Source: Symbiodinium natans (lineage: Eukaryota > Sar > Dinophyceae > Suessiales > Symbiodiniaceae). From it: a DNA stretch of 64,000 bases. The position numbers were made by a program, and so were the translations under genes. Of the stretch, positions 22,455-34,215 are shown in pieces. Each line of letters begins with the position of its first letter. Within the stretch, counting starts at the first letter, position 1. Location of the stretch: positions 62,001-126,000 of the forward strand of contig CAJNDS010002552.1 in NCBI GenBank assembly GCA_905221605.1, in the 5' to 3' direction. The notes beneath the pieces were generated by a model. The model ran no database searches and was not told the DNA's origin. It saw nothing but the letters and a program-made list of their open reading frames with translations.

Positions 22455-22540
22455 GGGAGGGGGGGGGGGGAAGGGGGGAGAGAGGGGGGAGGGGAGGGGG
22501 GAGGGTGGAGGGTGTAGGGGGGAGGGGGGGGGAGGGGGCC
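22455..22540. repeat. G/A-rich satellite
   Basis: Purine-rich GGGGGAGGGG-type repeat of about 85 bp, similar in kind to 2336-2540 but not the same unit. Confidence 0.85.
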
Positions 22541-23514
22541 AAATGAACCTTGTAAATGCATAGGCGTTTTCCCAACAAATCCTAGGGGGCTTTCCACCTC
22601 ACAGATTCAAATCGGAGGAAAGCAATTGCCTCACGCTGCACAACCCAGACGTGCACCTCTAAGCTGCGACAGGAACTTACGAATGCCGACCTCCTTTTGG
22701 TGCGAGGCCTTTCGCCACGTGTTTTAGGGTCTTGTGATAACGTTAAGGCACTGGCTAGATTGCAGACTTACTAAGGAGTTCGGGTTTTTGGAAGCCATGT
22801 AGCGTTGCATGGAAGATGTTTCAGTTTCCACGGAGTCCTACAGCGTGGTGATTGCGGGCTTGGCTTCAAGTCAACAGTCATTCAGGCAGAGTCAAGGATC
22901 TGGGACGGTCGAGGCTTTGCTTCGGAGTTCGGCCGCAGTAAGGCCAATATAGGCCACTTTACCTACATATGCATTCATGCAGGCTTCATCTCAGTATTGT
23001 ACTTGCACGCAAAGGAAATTGCAGAGAGGGGGCATGGTAGAAAGGGTTCTCAAGAAACTTATGACCCCAACACGTCATAGCGTGCACATTTTGTACATTC
23101 TTCATCTTTGTCGTTAAGATTTCTCTTGCACCAACATGCCTTGCTTGGTGGTGCAAGTCTCCGTACGAGTTGCACCAGGTCTGGGCTTGTAAATCTCAAC
23201 TTCATGGAGAACGGCGCACACAGCTTCGGGCTTCGGGAGATTGAAGGACCTGCAATGATCTTGATTAACAAGCCCAACAAGCCCGTAGTTGCCTTAGTTC
23301 ATAGAACCACTCAATTGGGCGAGCCGACCACTAGTGCTGGACACGCTCGTGGCAGGGCGCGCTGCTGGAAAGAAGGGTCCCAATTTGCTGCTAGAAAGGC
23401 GGTTGTGGTGTTTGGTTTTGCGTGTGGGAGAGAATTCAGCCTATCACTGCGGGGCAGCATGGGTTAGTCCTAAGGCTCCAAGGGTCAACTGGCCGCAGTC
23501 TTTCAACAACCGTC
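22541..23514. other. No supported gene
   Basis: Open frames at 22805-23080 (+), 23108-23467 (+) and 23059-23280 (-) overlap. None shows homology or a consistent splice pattern. Confidence 0.3.
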
Positions 23515-23606
23515 GTCGTCGTCGTAGTAGTAGTAGTAGCAGTAGTAGCAGTAGTAGCAGCAGTAGCAGTAGCAGTAGCGGTAGCGGTAGCAGTAGCAGT
23601 AGCAGT

Positions 23607-23641
<35 letters not shown>

Positions 23642-23642
23642 C

Positions 23643-23728
<86 letters not shown>

Positions 23729-23740
23729 GTAGTGGTAGTG

Positions 23741-23774
<34 letters not shown>

Positions 23775-23872
23775 TAGTAGTAGTAGTAGTAGTAGCAGTA
23801 GCAGCAGCAGCAGCAGCAGCAGCAAGTAGCAGCAGTAGCAGGAGCAGGAGCAGTAGCAGCAGCCGTCACCGT
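23515..23872. repeat. Large (GTA/GCA)n trinucleotide microsatellite
   Basis: About 350 bp of GTA, GCA and GGTA units with a GTC start. It is read as polyserine or polyvaline in forward frames and polyleucine or polythreonine in reverse; these are artefacts of the repeat. Interruptions show separate GCA-rich and GTA-rich blocks. Confidence 0.95.
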
Positions 23873-25511
23873 CGTGGAATTTGCTGTCGTTTGCAGACAG
23901 ACCTGGAACACTGGACCCGAAATCTCCGAGTAAGACTCGCTCGCTCTTGTCCGCCAGACATGCTTCGGGCCTTGGCCGCGAAGAGGAACCGGCAGGCATT
24001 GCGTAGGGATGAGGTTGGAATTTATGCGTGAAGTTCATGTTAGGCTGATACGTGGAGCGTGCAGCATAGTGATTGTTTCCGTTTGTGTGGTGATACAGAA
24101 GAGCTGGGCTATAGTGCGCGGATTTGCCATCGGCATATGGATGAACAGGAATGGTGTACGAGAGACATGTGCGCTGCCCAGATACGACATAGCCAGGGGA
24201 ATGACAAATAGATATGGCACAGGGGTTCTAGCGTTTGTGTTGCATCTCTAGATCCTGAGCCTTCTGGAGTCCTTGCAGGCGCATTGCTAGCCCACGCCCC
24301 AAACCAACAACCTGTCAAGCACATGCGGCAAAATAGGACACCCAACGCATAGGTTGGTTTTCGTCGAGAATGCGACATATCCTGGACCCTTCTCCAAAAG
24401 CCTTCATGACTGAGGCCCAACAATAAATTAGACAAGGCATTTGCTGCACAACCCTTGGCTCAATCATCAACCATCATATGTTTCATGGCCTTGATTCACG
24501 AGTCTTAACATCCCTAGAAGCATGGACTCAGCCGCTGTCCGTCCTAAGTCCAGCAGGCCTTTTTCTGCAAATCCCCTTCCGAGGCTCAGCCTTCCGCTCA
24601 ACTTGGGGTTTCAGGGCTCAGGCGGAAGAACTTCTAGCTCCATGATCAGTAGCTTACTTGGAAGCTGCTAGGCGCGGATATCGGGCTGCTTGCAGACATC
24701 TTGTGACTTGCGGTTAGGTTTAAGCCTCACGACCTCATAGTTATTTGACACATTGACTGTCGTTCATCTAGGGCTTAGAGTCGGATTTTGTAGGAGTGAA
24801 TGCGGCAACTCGGAGTACGTTCACGAAGAGCATGGAAACTCATGGCAGGCCAACTGTGCAGCAATCTCATGATTTGGGAATGCAAAGAGTGCGCCGCACT
24901 ACTGTTAGCCGAAGCAAGAGTACTAATCACAAGAACAGCCCTCCGTCGCCCCCCCCTCCCCCCTCCCCCACCCGCTGCTCTTCGTGCAACGCAATGGGAG
25001 TTGTCTTGATCCATGTCTAGTTGAGCTTCAACAGAAGCCGCGCAAAACACAATGCAAACCTGCCTAATCTATCCCTGGGTAGGTTGAGTTAATCTCTAGT
25101 TTGACAGGCGGATGTGCCAAACTTGCCAGAGTAAATAAACTCAAACTTTCGAGGAAATGGGCCAGGGGGGGTGGGGGGGGGGCCTGTTTTGAATGGTTCA
25201 CAGGAATATTATTATTTGCGCGGGGTGGGGGGGGGGCCTTGGGCGGTGCGGGACGAATTGTCGGCTTTACCTACGAAATTATTGGTCAACATTCAGACCC
25301 TTAGTGAGTACCGACTGAAATCCTTCGCGAAGGCAAGAGGAATGCGCCACAAGATGTAGGTATCGTCTCACATCGTGAAGCCCAGCCCCCAAACAGGAGG
25401 AGCCCGAATTGTCCTGGATGGAGTGGCACCGCATCCAACGACTGTTGCAGGCAGTTCAGCTTTGTAGGGTTAGGGTTGGGGAAGCCGCAGCCCTAATGTG
25501 CATACATTTCA
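23873..25511. other. No supported gene
   Basis: Mixed sequence with scattered short frames, a poly-C tract at 24950-24969 and a G-rich tract at 25165-25182. No exon can be defended. Confidence 0.35.
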
Positions 25512-25856
25512 TTATGTAGGTCCTCTGTTGCTGCAAAAGGGGGATTTACAAAAGGGGTGATGGCGGCTTGGATTGGGGTCTCTCGAAGGTTTCCGAAGAT
25601 GGTGTTGACTGCTGGCTGCTTTCGTCGTAGATCGGATTGTACAAGTATTGTTTAGGCCCGGCGCATGTTGGAGGAAGGGTCTTTCAGCCGCGGGGTCAAG
25701 GTATGAGTTAAAGCTCGGCTGGTCTCTCCACAGAGTGAGCAGTCTCTCAAGGAGCTTTTGCGGGTTTCTTGAAGGGGCATTTTCATCGCAGAGTTGTTGC
25801 TCACGTTGGCTTTTCGACAGCTTGCTTCTTGTAGCAAGCTGAAAGAGACCGGCCAA
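25512..25856 (-). CDS. Hypothetical protein, 114 codons
   Basis: An uninterrupted minus-strand frame with ATG and stop. The first half looks protein-like (PQKLLERLLTLWRDQPSF, then SYLDPAAERPF); the second half is S/P/H-rich. No family is recognised. It may be a single exon or a chance frame. Plus-strand frames over the same bases are less balanced. Confidence 0.35.
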   Translation of the reverse strand: MAGLFQLATRSKLSKSQREQQLCDENAPSRNPQKLLERLLTLWRDQPSFNSYLDPAAERPFLQHAPGLNNTCTIRSTTKAASSQHHLRKPSRDPNPSRHHPFCKSPFCSNRGPT

Positions 25857-26250
25857 GGTGCGTTTTAGTTCCTGGAGATTGGGATGCTGTCATAGTTTGC
25901 AATATCGCTTTTGTGGGCCGGTCTTTAGAACTAACAACATCTCAAGTCAGGGCCCGGGCATATTGGGCATATTAGGGAGCTTCAGAGCTTAATAAACTGT
26001 CAAGGTTGCGACTTTGCATGTGCGACCCTGCCAAAAGCTGCGTCACTTGTACTCGCACTGTTCTCACTGCGACTTAAAGTAAGAAGACATCCTTTTGCAG
26101 TCAAGCACGTGCGCTCAATTCTACCAGGCCATGTCTGGACCCCCTCATGGTCTTGTCGCTTCGTAGGCTGTATTCTTGCGCTCCTACGGTTGCGCGGCCC
26201 TATCCTGCTGCTAAGTACCGTAGGGTGGGTACAGTTGCTCCATTCGCAGT

Positions 26251-26514
26251 GTGGTCACGTCGCTCACAGCTCAAGGCATCCCCCCTGAACAGTGGTGTGA
26301 TCCAGGACTCTGGGCTCCGGAGCTCCCCGCTTGTCCCCCCCCTTGGTCTGCTCCGTCGAAACCAAAGCTCTCCAGCGAGCTCGATCTAGCAAACCGACTG
26401 CGGCTAAACCCTCGGGATGGAGCACTCACGCTCAATGGCCATCTCCACGCACCTTGTCCTCTGTCAGAACCACTTTCAGTTGCCCCCGCTGGACGTTTGC
26501 CCTGCCCCTGGTGA
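26251..26514 (+). CDS. Hypothetical proline/leucine-rich exon
   Basis: An 87-codon plus frame containing TAQGIPPEQWCDPGLWAPEL and SSELDLANRLRLNPRDGALT, ending in TGA. The composition is compatible with coding. The minus frame 26271-26654 is R/S/G-rich and looks like its shadow. No homology found. Confidence 0.3.
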   Translation: MVTSLTAQGIPPEQWCDPGLWAPELPACPPPWSAPSKPKLSSELDLANRLRLNPRDGALTLNGHLHAPCPLSEPLSVAPAGRLPCPW

Positions 26515-26977
26515 CCATCGGGCCCACGGCCGCTGGAACATGGGCTGCTTAGCCTGGCGCCTTTCCGAGTTTCATCATGTTTCATCATTCTTCCTCTGAC
26601 TGGTGTTGCACCGGGCAGCAATCCGGTAGCAATCCGGTACCAATCATGCCCCAAGGCCTCCTCTGCCCTGTGCTTTTATCCGAATTGCGCTAAAGCTTTA
26701 AACATACGTAGTCTCCACAGTGTGTGCGTCCAAGACCGATGTGGTGAGAGGAGCGGCTTGAAAGCATCAGTACTAGTGTGGCATGAGCGCCAAAGAGGTG
26801 TTGCCACTCACCAGAGCAGTATGAAGAGACTGCATGACAATGCATGACATGCATTGTAGCAATGATTCGCCGGGTTAGTCAACACAAGTTTCAAGATGGC
26901 CTTGAGAGTCGAGCAAGTTGAGACACGCCATTGATGGCAGGCCGATGCGGCGCCACCGCCTGCACAAGGCCTTCTAG

Positions 26978-27173
26978 GGGGGACTGGGACTTCGTTGATG
27001 GGCCTTTGATGGGATGTTCTTGTCGGAAGGCCAGGCAGCAAGCTGTTGGGATCCGATGTGTCAGAGAGTCAGGGACTGCAAAACAGCCACACACGCTTGG
27101 TCTCAGCTCTGACCCTTTCCTACGCTACACGCGGTCAAGGACTGGAAGTATGCAAGGGCAGTCAGGGAGCTGA
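26978..27173 (+). CDS. Probable terminal exon, unknown protein
   Basis: A TAG|G acceptor at 26977/26978 opens 64 codons to TGA at 27171-27173. The peptide includes DWDFVDGPLMGCSCRKARQQ and LSSDPFLRYTRSRTG. No family recognised. It could be the 3' exon of a gene that includes 26251-26514, but no joining intron was proven. Confidence 0.35.
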
Positions 27174-27854
27174 TGGCAGCTGTGATCAATGGATGCTGCG
27201 TGGTTTCACTGCAGGGTTCCCTGGGTTTAGGGTTTAGGGAGCTGAGGGTCTAGGATTTCGGGTTTGGGAGCTCAGTTAGGATTTAGGCCTGGGGCGTGAG
27301 GTTCCCTAGGGTTTAGGGAAGTTGAACCGCCCTAGCCGGTTGCCACTCGAACCTTACACCCTAGGCCCTAAATCCTGAACCCTAAACCCTATAAACCCTG
27401 GGCCCAAGCTGCAGGCGTGCCGAAAGCAAAGCCAAGACCGCCGGCTCTAAGCTTAAACTTTGTAGTTGAGTTGGGGGTCTCCGAAATTTGGGGCACCTTA
27501 TTCGGATCCTAGAAGGGAAACCTACTACTTGGGGTCTATAACATTGGTCCCATATTTTCGTAAACCCCAGTTGAGTTGAGGCGTTGTACTTGGAGGTTCA
27601 CGGGCACTTATCACCTAACTATACAATTATTCATGTGCGTTTATGAAGCATTAAACATTAAACATATTAGGGGACCTCGGGAAGTTACAGTTGCAGTAAG
27701 GCTTGGGGCAGCAGTACCCATGAACCTGCAAGTACGGGGCACGGCCTACGAGCTCAAAACCCAAAACCCCAAACCCTTCAAGCCTGTATTCTAAACCCTC
27801 CGCTCTCAACCCCTAAGTTTTTCACTCAAGGTTTTGCAGGGTTTCAGGGCTTAC

Positions 27855-28834
27855 GTAGCGTGTGTACGGGGGGTAGGTTCGAATGCATGTGTGCCACACT
27901 TTGCCACGGAGTATGGCCACTGTCTTGTGTTTGCAGCCTTGACAGTCCTTGTGAGCGCGACCATCCATACCTGAGCGTTGTTGCCACTCTGCCGGGACCA
28001 CAAATGGCTTTGGACCATCGTAGCGCAGCACCTAAGCTCTTGAAGCATGTGGTCCTAGCTTTCACGCTTTCATTGGACCCCCGTATGACATGCTTCCCAT
28101 GAAATCAATAGCACTAGCAGAGTCCCTGAGATACACCCTAAACCCTAATCCTAAAAGTCCAGGTCGATCACCCTTCGGAAGCAGGAAGCCCAGTTGTGGC
28201 TATCGCTTTTCCCTGGCAACTTGGGCGTTTAGGGTTTAAGGCTACTCAGAATCGGAGTTTTTCTCCTGCATCCGCGCAGAGCGCCCCAGCGGTTGGACCA
28301 CGATGCCCTAAACCTTCAACCTCAACCCATCTTAACCCCCAACCTTGAAACCAAAACCCTAAACCCTGAATGCCCCTGGCATCTCGGGCCGAGTTTTGGC
28401 CCGAGTTCAGGATGTGCTGGTGGAGGGTTCAAAGTTCCTTTATGTTTGGGGTTTTATGCTCATGTTGTTTTGAGCGTCGTCGTGCTGGGGGTCGCGAACT
28501 GCATTCGGTAGGGCAGAAGCTGCAGAAAGATTGTTGGAACATCCAAAGCAAACTCAAACAAACTGAAATACACGCTTAACAAAGCTAACACGACGATCAA
28601 AGCACATGTAGCTTTGTTTCCTAGCGCCAGCGTGTTTCGCGGACTTCGTTTTTGTGTTTGATATTTTGGAGGCGTTTCGTCCCTGACATGCTCGCATGCT
28701 TTCCGCCTGCTCGTCGTCCTGCAGTTCTCATCCATCATGCTGTGAGTCCTGCTTACAGGGTCGGACCGTCTGTACATGATAACACAATTATAGACTATAG
28801 CGTTTGAGGTTTGTCTCTTGAAGGGCACCAGCAC
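27855..28834 (-). CDS. Candidate single-pass membrane protein, two exons
   Basis: Exon 1 lies within 28496-28834 on the minus strand. It encodes a basic N-terminal tail and a hydrophobic segment ATCALIVVLALLSVYFSLF, like a type II membrane anchor. A GC donor after 28496 and a TAG|G acceptor at 28032/28031 would join it in phase 0 to exon 2, 27855-28031 (59 codons). Exon 2 starts VLRYDGPKPFVVPAEWQQ, contains DCQGCKHK, and ends with a consensus GTAAG donor. The downstream exons were not found and no family is recognised. Such a topology is common in Golgi enzymes, but nothing here shows an enzyme. Confidence 0.4.
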
Positions 28835-29150
28835 CCTCGCTTCGCACTGCCTGGAAGTAGGGACATGCGCTTGCTGGGATCTGCTGCTCCGATTTCGTGC
28901 GCTAGCTACGTCTTCCTCGTAGGTGGGTTGGCGTAGCAGACAGATGGTTTCTTGTCACGTCTTCCTCATAAGTCGGTTGGCGTGCCTTCTCGAGTATGTG
29001 CCGACACACGAGCGCATGCTCGAGCCGCACTACAGATGTGGGGTTCACGTGGGGTTCGTATCTTGAATTGTGGAGATCTTTTTTTGAATTTTGTGGGTAC
29101 TGCGCAAGCCCTAAAGCCCTGAGATTCTTGATGTGTCACTGCAGAATCAG

Positions 29151-30006
29151 GATGGTGCTGGGACGTCATCGTCCCGCGCTGGTTCAAAGGAAACGCATCA
29201 GGCAGAGCCCTCAGAGGAGGGTTTGACTCGGCTGGGTCCAATGCATTGCAAAACTGAGGCTCAGAGCTTTGACAAGTCTTGCGGCCAGGTTCTGTCCGGC
29301 TTGTTTGGAGAAAGAAATCAGCTCTGTTCTCCTGTAAGCAGCGCTTGGCTTGTCGAGAACGGACTGACAAGCAGGAAGCAGAGGACGACTACCTCAAGCA
29401 ACGGCCATGGGTTCCTTCCGCCAAGAGCAGTCAAGGCCACGAGCTGTTTTTTCGTGTGGCAACGTACTTAGTACTTGTATCAGACATCGCTGTCCAAGAG
29501 TGGGCACTCATTGGCTGAGTATGGGTCAGGTGCCAGGAAGCGGCAACAAGACCGGACAGCTGCGGCGAACGAGGCTCTGCAACACAACATTTATTGAACT
29601 AAGGTTGAACGACATTCCAACATTTTCCAACTACATGGACATGGAAGCTGGAGAATCTGTACAAGCCTGTGATGATAGGCCCAGGCATCCGCTCAGAAAG
29701 AGGCTGAGGCAGAGGTGGAGTCGGGGGGGCTTCCATCAGAATTTCAGTTGCACGTGACATGAGCCTTGTGAGCCTGCGCTGCTGTAACTGCAGGCTCGTC
29801 GAGAGGCAGCGCGACGGCTGGAAGAGCAACTGCCCGAGGTTCGCTTGAGCCTGGAAGAACGTGTTTCTTCGATGAGGAATGGCAAAACACAGAATAGCGG
29901 AATAGCGCCTCCCCCAACAAAAATCAACACCTCAAGGCATAGGAGTATCGGGCTCTTCGAGCGAATCAGGGCTTCGCTATCCGGAGTATTGGGTTTCATT
30001 GGCTGA
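29151..30006 (+). CDS. Coiled-coil-rich protein of unknown function, 3' five exons
   Basis: Exons 29151-29333, 29375-29424, 29537-29573, 29679-29753 and 29794-30006 join in frame to give 185 residues with a TGA stop at 30004-30006. Donors are GT, GA, GC and GT; every acceptor is AG|G. The N-terminal part is hydrophilic (DGAGTSSSRAGSKETHQAEP). The middle is K/R/Q/E/A-rich and helical (KKRQQDRTAAANEAQ, QKEAEAEVE, ARREAARRLEEQLPEVRLSL). The end is basic then hydrophobic (FERIRASLSGVLGFIG). Joins within helical charge patterns support the splicing. The 5' end is missing and no family was recognised. Confidence 0.55.
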
Positions 30007-30724
30007 CGGGTATGGCAGGGTGAGGGTTGAGGGTGGTCACGCGGGTGGGCCGTCATGTCAATGTAAGAGGCACTTGCTCTTTTTTGGGAACCTTGCGTGA
30101 AGTTGAAAGCCCCGAAGTTGAAAGCTTCCTGTTAAGCATCGCTGCGCTTAGGGTCTAGAGCGACTTCAGACATCCGTAGTCCCCTCCTAAATCAACCCTA
30201 TAGGACTTCAGTCTCAACATAAACACGCGAAACCCTCACCCCAAAAGGACCAACCCCCAAAAGCCTGGGCCCAAGCCTCTGAAGTTGCCTGAAAGGCGGA
30301 GCCGCGTCCAGCAGCGCCATGGCTGGATATGCCCTGTGAAGTCGACTTCCTAAAAGTCCCTATAACCGTAACCCTGGGTGGGGGGGTTTGAGAACCTCTA
30401 AGCTCCTGAATCTTGAGCCCTCTGTGGGAGGGACCTTAGGTTTCCGGATTCAGGAAGAAACACCCTAAATCGTAACAACTCGGAGGCCTTGTGTTGGACA
30501 TGTTTGGCAGGCGGGGCAGCTTGTTGGACAGGTGTAGATCTCCAGAATAGGCATAGTGGGCTCCCAGACCTGACTGAAAAGAAGAAGAACTGCGGAAGTT
30601 AAATACTTCACATGAAACAAGGCAGGGCGAAGACTCACAAACATGGCTTTTCATGGGTTCCTTATCCTACACCCCTGTTACACCCCCCCAGGCTCCCCCT
30701 CAACCAGGATTACGAGATGTTTAG
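30007..30724. other. No supported gene
   Basis: Mixed sequence without convincing exons; remnants of CCCTAAA-like motifs near 30190-30260. Confidence 0.35.
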
Positions 30725-31345
30725 GGGACAGCGGTCCAAATGTAGTGACTTAGTGTTCCGCAATTTCATATATAGATTCGACATTGCTTGTACGTGTCCT
30801 GTTTTGAACGAACCCGTCGGAATCATGTTTTATGTTTGGACGACTCGAGCAGGATGTGGGGGTTCATCTGAAGGTCAGTTGGCTTCTTTTGGAGGGTTTC
30901 CTTGAGAAGGACCAAAATATAGAAAGTTCTTGTGCGTAATGGGAACAGGATTTTGATCAACTGCCATGTGTATTGGGTTTTGTATTGGCTTTTGCGGCTT
31001 GGGACGCGTGGTTGCCTTGGATTGTAGGCAAGAAACCACAATAGTACTGGTCCTACCATCCAGACACTGACAAAACAACGCTGCCTGTCTCATTGCGGGT
31101 GCGCGCGCGCGGCGACCACTAATTGATGTTGCCCCCACTTGCCCCACTTGCTTTTCCAGAATGGCTACTTGATGCTGCCCCACTTGCCCCACTTGGTGGC
31201 CGGGAAGACTTACTTGATTTTGCCCCACTTGCCCAACTTGCCTCACTTGCCTCGCATGGCTTCAACGGCAAGGGGGGCAGAGCTGACCCACCACAAGTCT
31301 GCCTCAAACCGGTCACTCTTTGAGGGCTCCCCCCCCCCCCCCAGC
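30725..31345. repeat. Dispersed repeat, intact copy
   Basis: The first half (30725-30935) matches 32972-33180 almost base for base. The second half (31120-31345), with TTGCCCCAC nonamer units, matches 34213-34440. It ends in poly-C. This copy lacks the tandem array that separates the halves in the other copy. Confidence 0.85.
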
Positions 31346-31869
31346 TGCCAGTCCAACCCCTCAACTTCCAACTCCCAACTCCCAATCGCTTTCTGAGGGG
31401 TCTGGGAGGGTTTAGTGCGTTAGGGCCTCAGGGCATCCAAGGTTCGAGAGGAGCGTTTGCCACACACACTGCGCTGGCATGAGTTTGGTGGAGTTCTCAC
31501 CGAGGTCAACACACCGGTGGTTCCCAGCGGATGCCTCAGCCCATACTATAGGGGTCAGGAAAAATGCTAAGAATATTTCTTTGGGGTCTCCTTTTTTAGT
31601 TATACTATAGTAACCCCCCAAAAGCCTACTACTGCAGCAACTCCTGGAGGAATGAACGGATGCTTTCTGGCCCTACTTTGCTACTGTTTGCTTAAGAACC
31701 TCTCCCCCCCCGGGCAAAAAAAGACCCTCATAAGCAAGATAGGGATTCGCATTCTTTGTTTTTTCCTTTATGTTTGGGGCTTCTTCGGCAAACAGAAGGT
31801 TAGGGGAGCAAGTGCCGGGGTATTGCACATGGCAGTCCACCTGCTCGTCCTTTTCTAGCAGTGCAGGCT

Positions 31870-32075
31870 CACGAGAAACACCCTAAACCCTAAACACTAA
31901 ACCCGAAACCCTAAACCCTACACCCTGATTTAGAGCGCAAAAACCCTCAGCATCCCAGGTATGCCCGTCATCGCCAGCGGCAACATGAGGCTGGAGCCGG
32001 GCTTCCCAATCCGACACCCTTAGCGTTTAGGGTTTAGGGTTTAGGGTTTCGGGTTTAGGGTTTAGGGTTTCGGGT
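31870..32075. repeat. Telomere-like repeats in both orientations
   Basis: CCCTAAA units at 31880-31925 and TTTAGGG units at 32022-32075 face each other across about 100 bp. Confidence 0.85.
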
Positions 32076-32284
32076 CTAAGAAGTTGTCATGGGGTTCTGC
32101 CTTTACGTTGCTTCTGTGGCAGGGGAATCGGTGGATGTAGAGAGCACTTGCTTCTTTCAAGCCCCTCAAACCCGTGCAGTAGACCCTGAACCCCGAAACC
32201 TCAACACCCAAAACCCCCCAAAACCCCAAAACCCCCCCAACCCCCGCTCAAACCCTCCCCAGACCCCCCTAAACTCCACGCAAA

Positions 32285-32346
32285 ACCCCCCAACCCCCCG
32301 CCAAAAAATCCCCCCCCCCCCCCAAAAAAAAAAAAAAAAAAAAAAG
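32285..32346. repeat. Poly-C and poly-A tracts
   Basis: C-rich runs followed by about 20 A. Frames across this stretch are low-complexity proline, lysine or phenylalanine. Confidence 0.85.
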
Positions 32347-32511
32347 ATCACCCCAAACCCCCCCCTGGCGGCCAAGGTCCAGCCGAGCGCTGGAAGCCGA
32401 AAGAAAGCGAGAGGAGCTGCAGGCGCAACATGTGGAGGAATGTTCAATGGCTTACCCAACGGCTCCTGTGTGGGTAGTATACTAGACTCCCTATAGCGAA
32501 CCCAAAATGAT

Positions 32512-32800
32512 GGGGACAAGTTGCCCGCTGCCTGTGTCGGGGGCGTTTCTTGCATTGCTGAGAAGAGGCAGTTCCAAATGCTGGCGGGCAGCGCGTTCCA
32601 ATTGAGATCACGCAGGACGACGCTTGGCTGCAAGATTGGGACAAGTTGCATGTTGCCTGTGTCGCGGGGCGTTTCTTGCATTGCTGGGAAAATTAAAAGG
32701 CAGTTCCAAATCCTGGCGGGCAGCGCGCTCCAATTGAGATCACGCAGGACGACGCTTGGCGGCAAGATTGGGACAAGTTGCATGTTGCCGGTAAAGAGGT
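32512..32800. repeat. Tandem duplication of a 130-bp unit
   Basis: Two copies and the start of a third of a unit running from 'gggacaagttgc' through 'gtttcttgcattgctg', 'aggcagttccaaat', 'ctggcgggcagcgcg' and 'caattgagatcacgcaggacgacgcttgg'. Both strands stay open across it. The minus frame reads VLRDLNWSALPARIWNC twice with small changes. It is not clear whether either frame is translated. Confidence 0.85.
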
Positions 32801-32971
32801 TCTTTGTCTTTCATGTTCTATTCCCATTTCTTCTTTGTGCTTTTCTTCTTTTTCATATGTTTAATCTATGTTTTCTATCTTCTAATCATCCTTTAAAGAA
32901 TTCCACTAAGAATCAAATAGCATTTTTCCTTCCGCCCCTGGTCAAGATTCCTATGGAAACATATTAATCTA

Positions 32972-33300
32972 CAGTCCAAATGTAGTGTTCCGTGATTTCA
33001 TATAGATTCGACATTGCTTGTAAGTGTCCTGTTTTGAACGAACCCGTCGAAGCATGTTTTATGTTTGGACAAATGAGGAGGATGTGGGGGTTCATCTGAA
33101 GGTCAGTTGGCTTCTTTTGGAGGGTTTCCTTGAGAAGGACCAAAGTATAGAAAATTTTTGTGCGTAATGGGAACAGGACTGCCATGTGTTTTGGGTTTTG
33201 CGGCTTGGGACGCGTGGTTGCCTTGGATTGTCGGCAAGGAACCAAAGTACAGGTCCCACCATCGAGACACTGACAAAACAAAGCTTACTGTATCATTGCA
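32972..33300. repeat. Left half of a split repeat (copy of 30725-31080)
   Basis: Base-level match to the intact copy up to 'gacactgacaaaacaa', with one internal deletion near 33180. The match stops where the tandem array begins. Confidence 0.85.
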
Positions 33301-34215
33301 AAAAGCAATGGAAGGGTCATGGGCGGTGCTATAAGCAAATGGCACAGGTCTTAGGTGGTGCTATCAGCAAAGAGAGTGGGAATTGGGCTGTGCTACCAGC
33401 ACATGAAATGAGTCATGGGCAGTGCTTTTTGCACATGGAAAGGGTTTTAGGCGGTGCTACAAGCAAATGGGAGGGGAATTGGGCGGTGCTGCAAGCAAAT
33501 GAACAGTCACGGGTGGTGCTGAAAGCAAATGGAAGGGGTGTAGGCCGGGGCTAGAAGCAAATGGAATGGGAAGTGAGCGATGCTGCAAACAAATGAAGAA
33601 GGGTCATGGGCGGTGCTACAAGCAAATTGAAAGTGTCTGGGCAGAGCTATGGTGCTGGTGTAAGCAAATGGAATGGGAATTGGGCGATGCAAAAAGCAAA
33701 TGGAAGGGTCATGGGCGGTGCTATAAGCAAATGGAAAGGGTTTCGTGCGGTGCTATAAGCAAAAGGAGTGGGAATTGAGCTGTGCTGCAAGCACATGAAC
33801 AGTCATGGGCGGTGCTATAAGGAAATGGAAGGGGTGAATAGAAGGGGAATTCGGCGGTGCTATAAGCAATGACTTGGGTCATGGGCGGTGCAATAAGCAA
33901 ATGGAAAGGGATGCTGCTAGGAGCACATGGAATGGGAATTGGGCGGTGCAAAAAGCAAATGGAAAGGGTTTCGGGCGGTGCTATAAGTAAATGGAATGGG
34001 AAGTGAGCAAGGAGCAGTCATGGGCGGTGCTATAAGCAAATGGACGGGGTGTAGGGCGGTGCGAAAAGCAAATGGAAGGGGAATTCGGCGGTGCTACAAG
34101 CAAATGAAAGGGTCATGGGCGGTGTTATACGCAAATGGAAAGGGTCAGGGGCAGGGCTATGATGCTGCTGTAAGCGCATGGAATGGGAATTGGGCGGTGA
34201 AAAAAAGCAAATGGA
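33295..34215. repeat. Degenerate tandem array of about 30-33-bp units
   Basis: Units of the form 'gggcggtgctataagcaaatggaaagggtcat' repeat roughly 28 times. In one frame it reads as a repeating peptide with NWAV and ANGRG motifs, but stops interrupt it. It lies exactly between the two halves of the split repeat. Confidence 0.9.

Noticed and set aside
22137-22597. Overlapping 126- and 212-codon frames
   Set aside because: Both depend on the G/A-rich tract at 22455-22540 and have no homology.
23334-24038. Long open frames of polyserine, polyvaline, polyleucine and polythreonine
   Set aside because: They are readings of the GTA/GCA microsatellite in different frames.
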